DNA from: Halorussus gelatinilyticus
GTDB taxonomy: Archaea; Halobacteriota; Halobacteria; Halobacteriales; Haladaptataceae
NCBI RefSeq assembly: GCF_023238445.1
Contig: NZ_CP096658.1
Coordinates: 2,170,001-2,234,000, forward strand
DNA length: 64,000 bases
Direction of reading: 5' to 3'
Positions 51,851-60,522 of the stretch are shown here, in pieces (the stretch's first letter is position 1; each line of letters opens with the position of its first letter). A model generated the notes under the pieces. The model had not been told where the DNA came from. It saw only the letters and a program-made list of their open reading frames with translations, and searched no databases. Made by a program: the position numbers and the translations under genes.

Positions 51851-52492
51851 TTGGCCGCGCTTGCGGGACTCCCGCTCGCCGCGTCGGGGACCGCCTCGGC
51901 GGCCACCGACCACAACCATCTCGGCGATTTCTGGAAGAACACGAGCCTCGGCGACACCGGCCTCACAATCGAGGTTGGAAGCTCCAACACGATGATCCTG
52001 CGGAACGATTACTACGGAAACAACATGCAGGTCATCAACAACGATGGGGACGCTATCTTCGCCTACTCGGCCAACAAGAAGGCCATCGACGCGAGTGGGA
52101 AGGTGTACGTGGACGGCAACCTCGAAGTAACCGGTCAGAAGAACTTCGTCCAGACGGTCCAGACGGCCAACGGCGAGAAAGGGGTCGCGTACACCGCAGT
52201 CGAGGCCGACCAAGCCCAGACCGAGACGACTGGCGTCGCCGAGTTCGACGGCGGTCGCGCCGAAATCGACCTCCCGGAACGCTTCGGCATGGTCACCTCC
52301 GACGACGAGGACCTCGTCGTGCAACTGACGCCCTACGACGTGGACGTCCCGGGACTCGCCGTCACCGAGCGCACGACCGACCACATCGTGGTCGAGTCCC
52401 GCGACGGTACCGGCGATTTCGAGTTCTCCTATACGGTCCGGGGCGTCCGCGAAGGCTTCGAGGACGCCGATGTCGTCCGGGACTCCGCGTGA
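51851..52492 (+). CDS. Exported beta-rich protein; true N-terminus lies upstream without a standard start
   Basis: Coordinates give the first ATG/GTG/TTG (TTG 51851), 213 residues, but the coding frame is open from 51767 and encodes an intact twin-arginine signal just upstream: ESSIGRRNVLRLAALAGLPLAASGTASA spans about 51818-51901 in pieces. Starting at TTG would lose both arginines. The mature part is beta-rich (NTMILRNDYYGNNMQVINNDGDAIF), then VYVDGNLEVTGQKNFVQTV, VTSDDEDLVVQLTPYDV and a C-terminal FSYTVRGVREGFEDADVV, like tail or surface-associated domains in bacteria. Whether translation begins at a rare codon or the gene is damaged is open. Confidence 0.6.
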   Translation: MAALAGLPLAASGTASAATDHNHLGDFWKNTSLGDTGLTIEVGSSNTMILRNDYYGNNMQVINNDGDAIFAYSANKKAIDASGKVYVDGNLEVTGQKNFVQTVQTANGEKGVAYTAVEADQAQTETTGVAEFDGGRAEIDLPERFGMVTSDDEDLVVQLTPYDVDVPGLAVTERTTDHIVVESRDGTGDFEFSYTVRGVREGFEDADVVRDSA

Positions 52493-52587
52493 CCTCGGCG
52501 CCGACCGACCGAAAAAGCAACTGACACGTACGCTTCTTTTGCCCGCGCCGGGTCAACAGAATTCCCGCGCGAGAGCGTTTGCGTCCG

Positions 52588-52597
52588 ATTTTTAAGG
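52588..52597 (+). promoter_or_regulatory. TATA-like box for the 77-residue gene
   Basis: atttttaagg is centred about 29 bases before ATG 52622. It supports that small gene as genuine and the first of a two-gene unit. Confidence 0.5.
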
Positions 52598-52621
52598 GAG
52601 AGGTGAATACACGCAGTAGAG

Positions 52622-52855
52622 ATGACTGCGGACGAATACGACACCGGCGAGCGGGCGTCGCCGAGCGACCGGCCAGCGGCCGGTCGCGACCGCGCCGTCG
52701 GGGGCGACGCGGGGCGCGACGCGGCCCGACCGGTCGATTCGCGCGACTGTTTGGACGCCGACCGACCCCGCGGGCCGAGCGACGACGCACCGGACAGCGA
52801 GTTCGGGACAGCAACGCCGTCTGCGGAGACCGCCGAGGAGCTACTCTATGTCTGA
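52622..52855 (+). CDS. 77-residue disordered protein coupled to the downstream reductase
   Basis: A short hydrophilic protein rich in Asp, Arg, Ala and Pro (YDTGERASPSDRPAAGRDR and onwards) with one Cys near residue 43 and no recognisable fold. It has its own TATA-like box and probably starts leaderless at ATG 52622. Its last eight bases overlap the start of the geranylgeranyl-reductase-like gene, whose ribosome-binding site (gaggag) lies inside its end. The order suggests translational coupling or a coding-dispensable leader. I do not recognise a family. Confidence 0.55.
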   Translation: MTADEYDTGERASPSDRPAAGRDRAVGGDAGRDAARPVDSRDCLDADRPRGPSDDAPDSEFGTATPSAETAEELLYV

Positions 52856-54077
52856 CCACTTCGACGTCGTGATTGCGGGTGCGGGACCGGCGGGCGCACA
52901 GTGCGCGCGGGACTTGGCCGAGCGCGGCTACGACGTCGTCGTCCTCGAAACCGAGGCGGAAGACGAGTTCCCCGCCCAGAGCAACAAGTCTACGGCCGGG
53001 ACCTTCCCCTCGATGATGGGATCGTTCGGCATCCCGGACGACGTGGTGATGAACTACACCGACGACGTGGTGCTGGAGTCGCCCAACAACCACTACGTCC
53101 GCCACCAGCCCGGTGCGGTCCTCGAATTCGCGGACTTCAAGAACTTCCTCGTGGAGGACGCCCGCGAGGACGGTGCCGAGTACTGGTTCGACGCTCGCGT
53201 CTCCAAGCCCATCATGGACGACGGCGACATCGTCGGCGTCCGGTTCAACGGCGACCGGGAGGTCTACGGCGACATCGTTATCGACGCGACCGGTCCGGCC
53301 GCGCCGCTCGCCAAGGCCCTCGACGTGACCGGACTCGAACGCGAACATCAGGCCATCGGCGTCGAGTACGAACTGGAGGGCATCGACGTCGATGCCGACG
53401 GCTACGCCGACCTCACCGACGCGATGATGCTCCGTCTCGACCACGAACTCGCGCCGGGCGGCTACTCGTGGATATTCCACACGGGCGAGGACACCGCGAA
53501 GGTCGGTCTCTGCTACATCCAGAACGAGGCCCACCGCGACTACGCCAAGGACGGCGTGAGCATCGACGGCTACCTTCAGTACTGGCTCGACAACGACCCC
53601 CGCTTCGAGGCGGCCGAACGCATCGAAGGAAAGCAGCACCGCGGGTCGGCCCACATCCAGATGCCCGATAGCTTCAGCACGGACAACTTCATGGCCGTCG
53701 GCGACACGGTGCCGACCATCGACCCGCTCTGGGGCGAGGGTATCCACACCTGCATGAAGTCGGGCCGGATGGCCGCGGTCACGGCCGACCGGTGTTTCAT
53801 GTCGAGCGACCGCGACACCTCCGCCGAGAAGCTGTCCATCTACGACGACCTCTGGCACGAACGCGTCGCCCCGAAGATGCGGCGGCGACTCCTGATGACC
53901 CAACTGCTCTATCTCGTTCCGAACGAGCGCTACGACACGCTCATCCGGGACCTCAACCGCGTGGACGCCGACGCGCTCCGGAAGGCCAATGCGGGGAGCG
54001 TCCGCGGCATTCTGAAACTCTTCCACAGCGGGGACATCCCGACGCTGGCGCGGTTCGTCAAGGAACGACTGCTGTAA
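52848..54077 (+). CDS. Geranylgeranyl reductase-family FAD-dependent oxidoreductase
   Basis: A 409-residue flavoprotein of the GGR family, which saturates double bonds of isoprenoid chains such as those of archaeal lipids and menaquinone. The FAD-binding dinucleotide motif is VVIAGAGPAGAQCARDLAERGYDVVVLE in pieces at residues 7-34; the substrate-side segment RLDHELAPGGYSWIFHTGEDTAKVGL in pieces and the second FAD motif MAVGDTVPTIDPLWGEGIHTCMKSG near 283-307 follow. Tail helices at 345-409 may hold it at the membrane. Which isoprenoid it reduces is not readable. Its ATG overlaps the small gene upstream by eight bases. Confidence 0.87.
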   Translation: MSDHFDVVIAGAGPAGAQCARDLAERGYDVVVLETEAEDEFPAQSNKSTAGTFPSMMGSFGIPDDVVMNYTDDVVLESPNNHYVRHQPGAVLEFADFKNFLVEDAREDGAEYWFDARVSKPIMDDGDIVGVRFNGDREVYGDIVIDATGPAAPLAKALDVTGLEREHQAIGVEYELEGIDVDADGYADLTDAMMLRLDHELAPGGYSWIFHTGEDTAKVGLCYIQNEAHRDYAKDGVSIDGYLQYWLDNDPRFEAAERIEGKQHRGSAHIQMPDSFSTDNFMAVGDTVPTIDPLWGEGIHTCMKSGRMAAVTADRCFMSSDRDTSAEKLSIYDDLWHERVAPKMRRRLLMTQLLYLVPNERYDTLIRDLNRVDADALRKANAGSVRGILKLFHSGDIPTLARFVKERLL

Positions 54078-54110
54078 GAGTCCGGTCGTCGAATCGACTT
54101 CACGTCGAAT

Positions 54111-55724
54111 CTACTCCTCGCCGAACTCCGCCTTCACAGCCTGTCGGTCTATCTTCGAGGGACCGGAGGTCGGCATCTCGTCCACGAAGGCCAGATGGCG
54201 CGGGCGCTTGAACCGCGCCAGTTTCCCGTCCAAGAAGTCGGTCAGTTCGTCGAGGGTCAGCGACTCGTCGCCCTGCACGACCGCCATGCCGACCTGTCCC
54301 CACCGGTCGTCGGGCACCGGCACGACGACGACCTCCTCGACCTTCGGGTGGTCGGCGATGCGGTCCTCGACGGCGGCGGGATAGACGTTCTCGCCGCCCG
54401 AGACGTACATGTTCTTCTTCCGACCCTCGATGTAGAAGTAGCCGTCGTCGTCGCGGCGCGCGAGGTCGCCGGTCGAGACCCATCCGTCCCCGAACGTCTC
54501 GGCGGTCTCCTCGTCGTTGCGCCAGTAGCGGTCGGCGGCGTGGGGACTCGCCAGTTCGAGTTCGCCGATTTCGCCCGCCGGCAGTTCCTCGCCCTCGCCG
54601 TCGGCGATCCGCGCGTCGGCGTGCATGACCGGCACGCCCACGCTGTCGGCTTTCTCGCGGGGCCAGCCGTCGGGCATCGTGAAGTTGTTCGGGCCGCACT
54701 CGGTCAGGCCGTAGCCCTGCGAGAGGTCCACGCCCCTGTCCCACCACGCCTCCATGACCGACTCGCGGCAGGGGCCGCCGCCCGACTTGGCGAACCGCAG
54801 GGTCGAGAGGTCGGTGTCCGCCCAGTCGTCGTGGTGGGTCATCATCCGGAGGACCGCCGGGACCGCGACGAGGACGGTCGCGCCCTCCGACTCCACGAGG
54901 TGCAGGACCTCGCTCGGTTCGAACTCGCGGGCGAGGACGACGGTCGCGCCGAGGTGGAACATCGGGACCGTCAGGACGTTCCACCCGCCGGTGTGGAACA
55001 TCGGGAACACCATCGGCGTCACGTCCTCGGGGCGCAGGCCCCACGCCGTGATGGTGTTGAACGAGTTCCAGAGGATAGAGCCGTGGGTCAGGACGGTCTC
55101 CTTCGGAACGCCGGTCGAACCGCCGGTGTGGAGAAAGAGGTGGGGGTCGTCCATCGACGCGTCGGCGGTCTCGACCGGCGAGTCGTCGTCGGGGAGCGCG
55201 TCGGTCCACGGTTCGGCCGCTATCGCGGAGGAGTCGGACGCGGATTCGGACGACGCGGACGCCGAGTCGTCCGCGTCGTCCGCGGACAGCGCCAGTACCG
55301 AACAGTCGAACCCGCAGGCCTCGTGGTCGAGGATTCGCGCCGCGAGGTCGGCGAAGGGTTCTTCGACCACGAGAAGGGCTGGCTCGACCTCGTTGAGCAT
55401 CTCGACCAGCTCGCCAGCGGCGAGGCGATGGGAGAGCGGCGCGAGAACCCCGCCGGTCTTCGCCGTGGCGAAGAAGAGGTCCACGAGTTCGGGGCGGTTG
55501 CGCGAGAGGACCGCGACGCGCTCGCCGTCTCCCTCCCCGTCGCCCGTCACGCCCTCCGCTCGGAGCAGGCGCGCGGTCCGATTAGCTCGCCGGTCCAACT
55601 CGGCGTAGGTGTACCGCTCGCCCGTCGTCTCGTCCACCAGTCCGACTTTCTCGGGCGAGAGTTGCGCGCGCTTCTCGCTCCACGCGCCCACCCAGTCGTA
55701 GGGGCGCTCGGGGTGGCTACGCAT
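54111..55724 (-). CDS. Acyl-CoA synthetase (AMP-binding enzyme)
   Basis: A 537-residue ANL-superfamily ligase activating a carboxylic acid to its CoA ester. The ATP-binding P-loop reads FLHTGGSTGVPKETVLTHGS (about 198-217), altered from the usual TSGTTG. QGYGLTECGPNNFTMPDG follows near 333, GDGWVSTGDLARRDDDGYFYIEGRKKNMYVSGGENVYP in pieces near 413-450, and a conserved late lysine is in TSGPSKIDRQAVKAEF. A low-complexity Asp/Ser/Ala stretch (about 148-170) is unusual. It overlaps the alpha/beta hydrolase gene by eight bases, so the two are co-translated. Confidence 0.9.
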   Translation of the reverse strand: MRSHPERPYDWVGAWSEKRAQLSPEKVGLVDETTGERYTYAELDRRANRTARLLRAEGVTGDGEGDGERVAVLSRNRPELVDLFFATAKTGGVLAPLSHRLAAGELVEMLNEVEPALLVVEEPFADLAARILDHEACGFDCSVLALSADDADDSASASSESASDSSAIAAEPWTDALPDDDSPVETADASMDDPHLFLHTGGSTGVPKETVLTHGSILWNSFNTITAWGLRPEDVTPMVFPMFHTGGWNVLTVPMFHLGATVVLAREFEPSEVLHLVESEGATVLVAVPAVLRMMTHHDDWADTDLSTLRFAKSGGGPCRESVMEAWWDRGVDLSQGYGLTECGPNNFTMPDGWPREKADSVGVPVMHADARIADGEGEELPAGEIGELELASPHAADRYWRNDEETAETFGDGWVSTGDLARRDDDGYFYIEGRKKNMYVSGGENVYPAAVEDRIADHPKVEEVVVVPVPDDRWGQVGMAVVQGDESLTLDELTDFLDGKLARFKRPRHLAFVDEMPTSGPSKIDRQAVKAEFGEE

Positions 55725-56538
55725 GGCGCAGGAACTCCACGAGTTTGTCGTTCACGGCGTCGGCCTGCTCGACGAAGAAGAGGTGCGACCCGTCCTCGAA
55801 GACGGCGAGTCGAGCGTTCGGCAGGGCCTCGGACAGCAGGTCGGCGTTCCCGACCGGAAGCACTCTGTCGGCGGTCCCGTGAGCGACGAGGACCGGAACC
55901 TCGATTTCTCCCAGTCGGTCGCTCGCGTCGAACCCGGCGACGGCGGCGGCCTGCGCCTCGCGGCCCGCGTCGCTCGCGTCGCCCTCGAGTCGCCAGTCCA
56001 CGATGTCCGAAATCAGGTCGTCGTTGTCCGCCCAGAACTCGTCGGTCATCGCGGGCCGCATCTTGTACCGGATGGCCTCGCGCTCGTCGGCGTCCTCGGG
56101 CACGCCGAACATCCGGGCTCGGGTCTCCTCCGGAGTCGGCACCGCCCCGTCGCCGCCGGGACTGGTGCAGAGCAGCCCCAGACTCTCGGCGCGGTCGTAG
56201 TCGAGCGCGTACTGCTGGGCTATCATGCCGCCCATGCTCGCGCCGACGACGTGAGCGCGTTCGACGCCCGCGGCGTCGAGGACCGCTTCGAGGTCGCCGG
56301 CCATCTCCGCCACGGTGTACGGGCCGTCCGGTTCGTCGGAGTCGCCGGTGCCGCGGTTGTCCCAGACGACGACGCGGTAGCCCTCCTCGGCGAGCCTGTC
56401 TCTCTGCCAGCGCCACATCCACCGGCCGTAGCCCAGCCCTTCGACGAGGGCGACGGTGTCCGCGTCGCCCGCCGGGTTCTCGGCCGGGTCGGTAGTCTCG
56501 TAGTAGAGTGAAACCCCGTCGTTGTCCGCGTAAGGCAT
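55717..56538 (-). CDS. Alpha/beta hydrolase
   Basis: A 273-residue alpha/beta-fold hydrolase. The nucleophile elbow is GASMGGMIAQQYAL (about 97-110), the oxyanion-region VALVEGLGYGRWMW is near 28-41, the acid residue in VLVAHGTADRVLPV (Asp near 223) and the His in FEDGSHLFFVEQ near 250 complete the triad. Likely an esterase, lactonase or acyl-CoA/thioester hydrolase. It is first in a two-gene minus-strand unit with the acyl-CoA synthetase, suggesting it releases the acid the ligase then activates. It is divergent from the MaoC gene. Confidence 0.88.
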   Translation of the reverse strand: MPYADNDGVSLYYETTDPAENPAGDADTVALVEGLGYGRWMWRWQRDRLAEEGYRVVVWDNRGTGDSDEPDGPYTVAEMAGDLEAVLDAAGVERAHVVGASMGGMIAQQYALDYDRAESLGLLCTSPGGDGAVPTPEETRARMFGVPEDADEREAIRYKMRPAMTDEFWADNDDLISDIVDWRLEGDASDAGREAQAAAVAGFDASDRLGEIEVPVLVAHGTADRVLPVGNADLLSEALPNARLAVFEDGSHLFFVEQADAVNDKLVEFLRHA

Positions 56539-56626
56539 GGCCGAAGCAACGAACGAAGCCGCCTTGAAATCCCCGTTTCACATGTTAACCTCCGGATTGA
56601 TTCACCGGCGGGCGCGACGTTCGACC

Positions 56627-57043
56627 ATGCCAGTCGCGACCGTCGAGGACACCGCCGAGGCGAGTCTGACAGTGACCGAGGAGACCATCGACGCCTACGC
56701 CGACCTGACCGGTGACGACAACCCCATCCACCGCGACGACGAGTACGCCGCCGAGACGTTCTTCGGCGGCCGCGTCGCCCACGGGATGCTCTCGGCGGGC
56801 GTCGTCAGCGCCGCGCTCGCGGACCTCCCCGGCGACATCGTCTACCTCTCGCAGGACCTCGACTTCGAGAACCCGGTCCGACCCGGCCAGACCGTGACCG
56901 CGACGGTGACGGTCGAGGCGGAGTTGGGCGACGACAGGCTTCGTGTAGAGACCGTCGCGGAGGCCGAGAGCGAGGACGGGGCGACCGAGCAGGTCCTCTC
57001 GGGCGAGGCGGTCGTCATGTCGGTGCCTCACGAGACCGAGTAG
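56627..57043 (+). CDS. MaoC-family (R)-specific enoyl-CoA hydratase
   Basis: A 138-residue hot-dog-fold protein that hydrates trans-2-enoyl-CoA, used in fatty-acid or polyhydroxyalkanoate pathways. The hydratase 2 motif is YADLTGDDNPIHRDDEYAAETFFGGRVAHGML in pieces (about 24-55), containing the catalytic Asp and His. The rest is the usual sheet-forming sequence (LDFENPVRPGQTV). A single-domain form acts as a dimer. It is divergent from the hydrolase/ligase pair and may belong to the same acyl-CoA pathway. ATG 56627 is the family start. Confidence 0.9.
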   Translation: MPVATVEDTAEASLTVTEETIDAYADLTGDDNPIHRDDEYAAETFFGGRVAHGMLSAGVVSAALADLPGDIVYLSQDLDFENPVRPGQTVTATVTVEAELGDDRLRVETVAEAESEDGATEQVLSGEAVVMSVPHETE

Positions 57044-57056
57044 GTAACACAAGATA

Positions 57057-57066
57057 CTTTTTATAT
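57057..57066 (+). promoter_or_regulatory. TATA-like box for the surface protein gene
   Basis: The stretch ctttttatat lies 19-28 bases before ATG 57085, so leaderless transcription is likely. Confidence 0.5.
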
Positions 57067-57084
57067 GAATTCCGACCCGAGAAC

Positions 57085-58863
57085 ATGCAGTCAGCCCTCC
57101 CTTCCGAGAGACTACTGTCTCGAGTGATAGCCGCGTTACTGGTGGTCGCCGCAGTCCCTCCGGCCGCGGTTTCGGCGACGCCAGCGACGCAGGTCGCGTT
57201 CACCGACAACGTCGTGAGCGAACAGCGCGGCGACGTGGCCGAAATCGGCGTCGCGTTCGAGGACGGCGATACCGCCACCGTCCGAATCGGCTCCGAGGCG
57301 TCGCACGTCGCGACCGTCACGGTTCGAGACCGGGACGGCGACGGCCGCGCGCTACTTCGGCTCAACACCTACGACGGGAGCGTCGCCGCGAGCGACGGAG
57401 ACGCGACGACCGTTCGCTCACGATCGAACGTCACGACGCCGCTCGCCACCGGCACGTACGACCTCGCGCTGTGGTCCGGGAACGACACCGACGGGGACCA
57501 GCGGTCGGTCGCTACGCTCTCACTCAGCGAGCGTTCGACCGACAACCTGTTCGCCCGAGCCGCCCCGAGCTCGGCGGACCTGTCGAACCTGAGCGAGGTG
57601 AACGCCGCGCTCCGGTCGGATAACCTGACGCGGAGCGGCGTCCTCGTCCGAAACGGAACGCTCGTCCTCGAACTCCTGGCTTCGGGCCTCACCGGTGCAG
57701 TCGCCGCGCAGGACGGCCGGAACGTCACGGAGCGCTTCGTCCGGTTCTTGGAGCAAGAGAACGCCTCGCTGACGGTCTACGACGTGCCCGGTACCGAACA
57801 GGAGCGGGCCTACCTCGACCTGACGAACGAGAGTGCGGTGACCGTCGTCCGGGACGCGCGGAACGATTCGTACTACGTCGTCGCCGAACTCGACGAGGTA
57901 GCGATGACGGACGGCGACGACGGCGACCCCGCGAACAACCACCGCGGGTGGGGCGACCACCGCGCCAACTTCAGTCTCGCGGCCGACTCGTCGCTGACGA
58001 CCGACGGCCGGGAGACCGCCACCGCGGAGTTCGAGGTAGACGAGGCCGAAGCGACGCTGTCCACCCCGCCGGAGACCGACAAGGTGTACCTCGCGCCCGC
58101 GCCGAACCAGACGGTCTGGGGAACGACGACGCTCGCGCCCGGAAGCAGGGTGGCCGTCCGGATTCGAGACGGAGACGGCCTTCGGCGCTCGGAGACCGTT
58201 CGCGTCGAGAACCGGACCGACGCGCCGGGCGGGTCGTTCGCCGCGAACTTCGACCTCGGTGAAGTCGCTCCCGAGACCGAACTCGGCGTGACGGTACGCG
58301 CCGCGGGGGAGTCGTCGCTCACGCACGGCGAGGAGACCGACGGAGTCGTCCTCGAATCGAACGCCGCGTTGAACCTGACCGGGCGAGAACCAACCGACCA
58401 GGGCGTCGGCGTGTCGTACGCGACGCTCTCGCACGGCGGGTACGTCGCGGTCCACCGGGGGTCGGCCGACGGTCCGGTCGTCGGCCGGTCCAGCCGACTC
58501 GCTCCCGGCGAGGCGTTCAGTCACGCTATCGAACTCGGCTCTAAATCCGGCGGAGACGCGACGCTGGTCGCCGTCGCGCACCGCGCCGAACCGGGCGACG
58601 AACTCGGCCGACCGTACACCGAGAACGGGAACGTCGTGGCAGAAGCGGTGGAGCGCACCGGCGCGACCACTACCGACGACGAGACGGCGACGGTGCGGAC
58701 GACTGCGACCGCGACGACGCGGACGACCGAGACGACCGTCGAATCGACACCGACGGCGGGGCCGTCGGCCGAGACCGGGATTCCGGGCTTCGGGGTCGGC
58801 GCGGCGACGGTCGGCGCGCTGGTCGCACTGCTGGCGGGTCTCGCGCTTGCACGGAGAGAATAA
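57085..58863 (+). CDS. Surface protein with BGTF-like domain and PGF-CTERM anchor
   Basis: A 592-residue secreted cell-envelope protein. The N-terminus is a Sec signal (VIAALLVVAAVPPAAVSA, cut near residue 32). The mature part is beta-rich and Ser/Thr/Asp-heavy, with the TQVAFTDNVVSEQRGDVAEIGVAF opening in pieces typical of haloarchaeal BGTF surface domains, and Asn-X-Ser/Thr sites for N-glycans (e.g. SNVT, NDTDG, NDSYY). The C-terminus has a Thr-rich spacer then IPGFGVGAATVGALVALLAGLALARRE in pieces, the PGF-CTERM signal handled by archaeosortase A before lipid anchoring. Function likely structural or adhesive. Confidence 0.87.
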   Translation: MQSALPSERLLSRVIAALLVVAAVPPAAVSATPATQVAFTDNVVSEQRGDVAEIGVAFEDGDTATVRIGSEASHVATVTVRDRDGDGRALLRLNTYDGSVAASDGDATTVRSRSNVTTPLATGTYDLALWSGNDTDGDQRSVATLSLSERSTDNLFARAAPSSADLSNLSEVNAALRSDNLTRSGVLVRNGTLVLELLASGLTGAVAAQDGRNVTERFVRFLEQENASLTVYDVPGTEQERAYLDLTNESAVTVVRDARNDSYYVVAELDEVAMTDGDDGDPANNHRGWGDHRANFSLAADSSLTTDGRETATAEFEVDEAEATLSTPPETDKVYLAPAPNQTVWGTTTLAPGSRVAVRIRDGDGLRRSETVRVENRTDAPGGSFAANFDLGEVAPETELGVTVRAAGESSLTHGEETDGVVLESNAALNLTGREPTDQGVGVSYATLSHGGYVAVHRGSADGPVVGRSSRLAPGEAFSHAIELGSKSGGDATLVAVAHRAEPGDELGRPYTENGNVVAEAVERTGATTTDDETATVRTTATATTRTTETTVESTPTAGPSAETGIPGFGVGAATVGALVALLAGLALARRE

Positions 58864-58882
58864 AGAGCGGAACTCGACTCGC

Positions 58883-60340
58883 TCAGTACGACTTGGCGAA
58901 GTAGGCCGTCTCGCAGGCCTCGTCGCCGCAGACGCCGCACTCGTCGCCGATGGGTTCCTCGTCGCGGTCCATCGGGACCATCACGATTTCGGCGGCGATC
59001 TCCTCCTTGATGACCTGCTCGCAGGCCTGGTCGCCGCACCACGGCGTCTTGACGTAGCCGCCGTGTTGGCCGATGGTGCCCAGAATCTGGGACGTCTCGT
59101 AGGCCTCGCGGACGTTCTCTTCGAGGTTCTCCTTGGCCGCGTCGTAGAGTTTCGCGTACACCTTGTCGAAGTGGTCCTCGACGGTCTCGCCGACGTTCTC
59201 GCGGCCCTCGACCGCGTTCTCGCCGTCGGGCCGGTGGACCACGGTCAGTTCCTCGTCCTCGACCTCGTTGGGACCGATTTCGATGCGGACGGGGACGCCC
59301 TTCAGCTCCCACTCGTTGAACTTGAAGCCGGGGTTGCGCTCGTCGCGGTCGTCCAACTCGACGCGCACGTCGGCGGCTTCGAGGTCGTCGGCGACGCCCT
59401 CGGCGTAGTCCAGCACCTCCTCGCGGTTGTCCTCGTTCCAGATGGGGACGACGACGACCTGCTCGGGCGCGATTCTGGGCGGGCAGACGAACCCCTGGTC
59501 GTCGGAGTGGGTCATGATGAGTGCGCCGAGTGCGCGCCACGAGAGACCCCACGAGGTCGTGTGCGCGACGGCTTCCTCCTCGTCCTCGTCGGTGTAGGTC
59601 AGGTCGTAGGCCTCGGCGAAGCCCTGCCCGAGGTAGTGGGAGGTCCCGCCCTGCACGGACTTGCCGTCGGGCATCAGCGCCTCGACGGTCGTGGTGGTGT
59701 CCGCGCCGGGGAACTTGTCGTGGGGCGGCTTCCGGCCGCGCATGACGGGGATGGCCAGCACGTCCTCGTAGAGGTTCTCGTACTGGTCGAGGCGGGTCAT
59801 CGTCTCGTCCCACGCCTCGTCCTCGGACTCGTGGGCGGTGTGGCCCTCCTGCCAGAGGAACTCCTTGGTCCGGAAGAACGGCTTGGTCTCGGTCGCCTCC
59901 CACCGGATGACGCTACACCACTGGTTCAGGCGCAGGGGCAGGTCGCGGTGGCTCCGGACCCAGTCGCTCATGAACGGCGTGATGATGGACTCGCTGGTGG
60001 GTCGGAACGCGAGGCGCTCTTCGAGTTCCTCGTGACCGCCGTGGGTCACCCACGCGACTTCGGGGTCGAACCCTTCCACGATGTCGCTCTCGCGTTCGAG
60101 GAAGCTCTCGGGGATGAGGGCGGGGAAGTAGGCGTTCTGCGCGCCCGTCTTCTTGAACTTCTCGTCCAGGTGGTCCTGAACGCCCTCCCAGAGGGCGTAG
60201 CCGCGGGGCCGGGTGACGATGAACCCGCCCATGGGCGCGTAGTCGGCGAGTTCGGCCTTCTGGACGACCTCCGCGTACCACTCGCCGGGGCTGTACTCCT
60301 TTCGCTCGGTGATGCCGAGTTCTTGCTCGTCGTCGCTCAT
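58883..60340 (-). CDS. proS: Prolyl-tRNA synthetase, archaeal type
   Basis: Charges tRNA-Pro with proline. The 485-residue class II enzyme is of the archaeal/eukaryotic form, with no bacterial editing insertion. Class II motifs: motif 1 around YAPMGGFIVTRPRGYALWEGVQ, motif 2 LRLNQWCSVIRWEATETKPFFRTKEFLWQEGHTAH in pieces near 137-171, and motif 3 GLSWRALGALIMTHSDDQGFVCPPRIAP in pieces near 270-298. The end carries a zinc-binding pair set (CGVCGDEAC) and the terminal Tyr of YFAKSY, which in this subtype reaches the active site. Minus-strand TATA-like catttaaga near 60365-60373 sets a leaderless start. Confidence 0.96.
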   Translation of the reverse strand: MSDDEQELGITERKEYSPGEWYAEVVQKAELADYAPMGGFIVTRPRGYALWEGVQDHLDEKFKKTGAQNAYFPALIPESFLERESDIVEGFDPEVAWVTHGGHEELEERLAFRPTSESIITPFMSDWVRSHRDLPLRLNQWCSVIRWEATETKPFFRTKEFLWQEGHTAHESEDEAWDETMTRLDQYENLYEDVLAIPVMRGRKPPHDKFPGADTTTTVEALMPDGKSVQGGTSHYLGQGFAEAYDLTYTDEDEEEAVAHTTSWGLSWRALGALIMTHSDDQGFVCPPRIAPEQVVVVPIWNEDNREEVLDYAEGVADDLEAADVRVELDDRDERNPGFKFNEWELKGVPVRIEIGPNEVEDEELTVVHRPDGENAVEGRENVGETVEDHFDKVYAKLYDAAKENLEENVREAYETSQILGTIGQHGGYVKTPWCGDQACEQVIKEEIAAEIVMVPMDRDEEPIGDECGVCGDEACETAYFAKSY

Positions 60341-60522
60341 TGGGTAGGAGTTTCTTCGATGTGGTCTTAAATGCGATGAAGCCTTGGTAGCGTGTCAGTC
60401 GGTCCTCGAACGGAGTCGGCCCGCCCAGAACGCGGTCGCTATCGGCGACTCTCCGCGCCGACTCGGTCACAGCAACCGAGAGGCCGAAAAGACGATAGTC
60501 GTCGGTTGGATACCGACAACGC

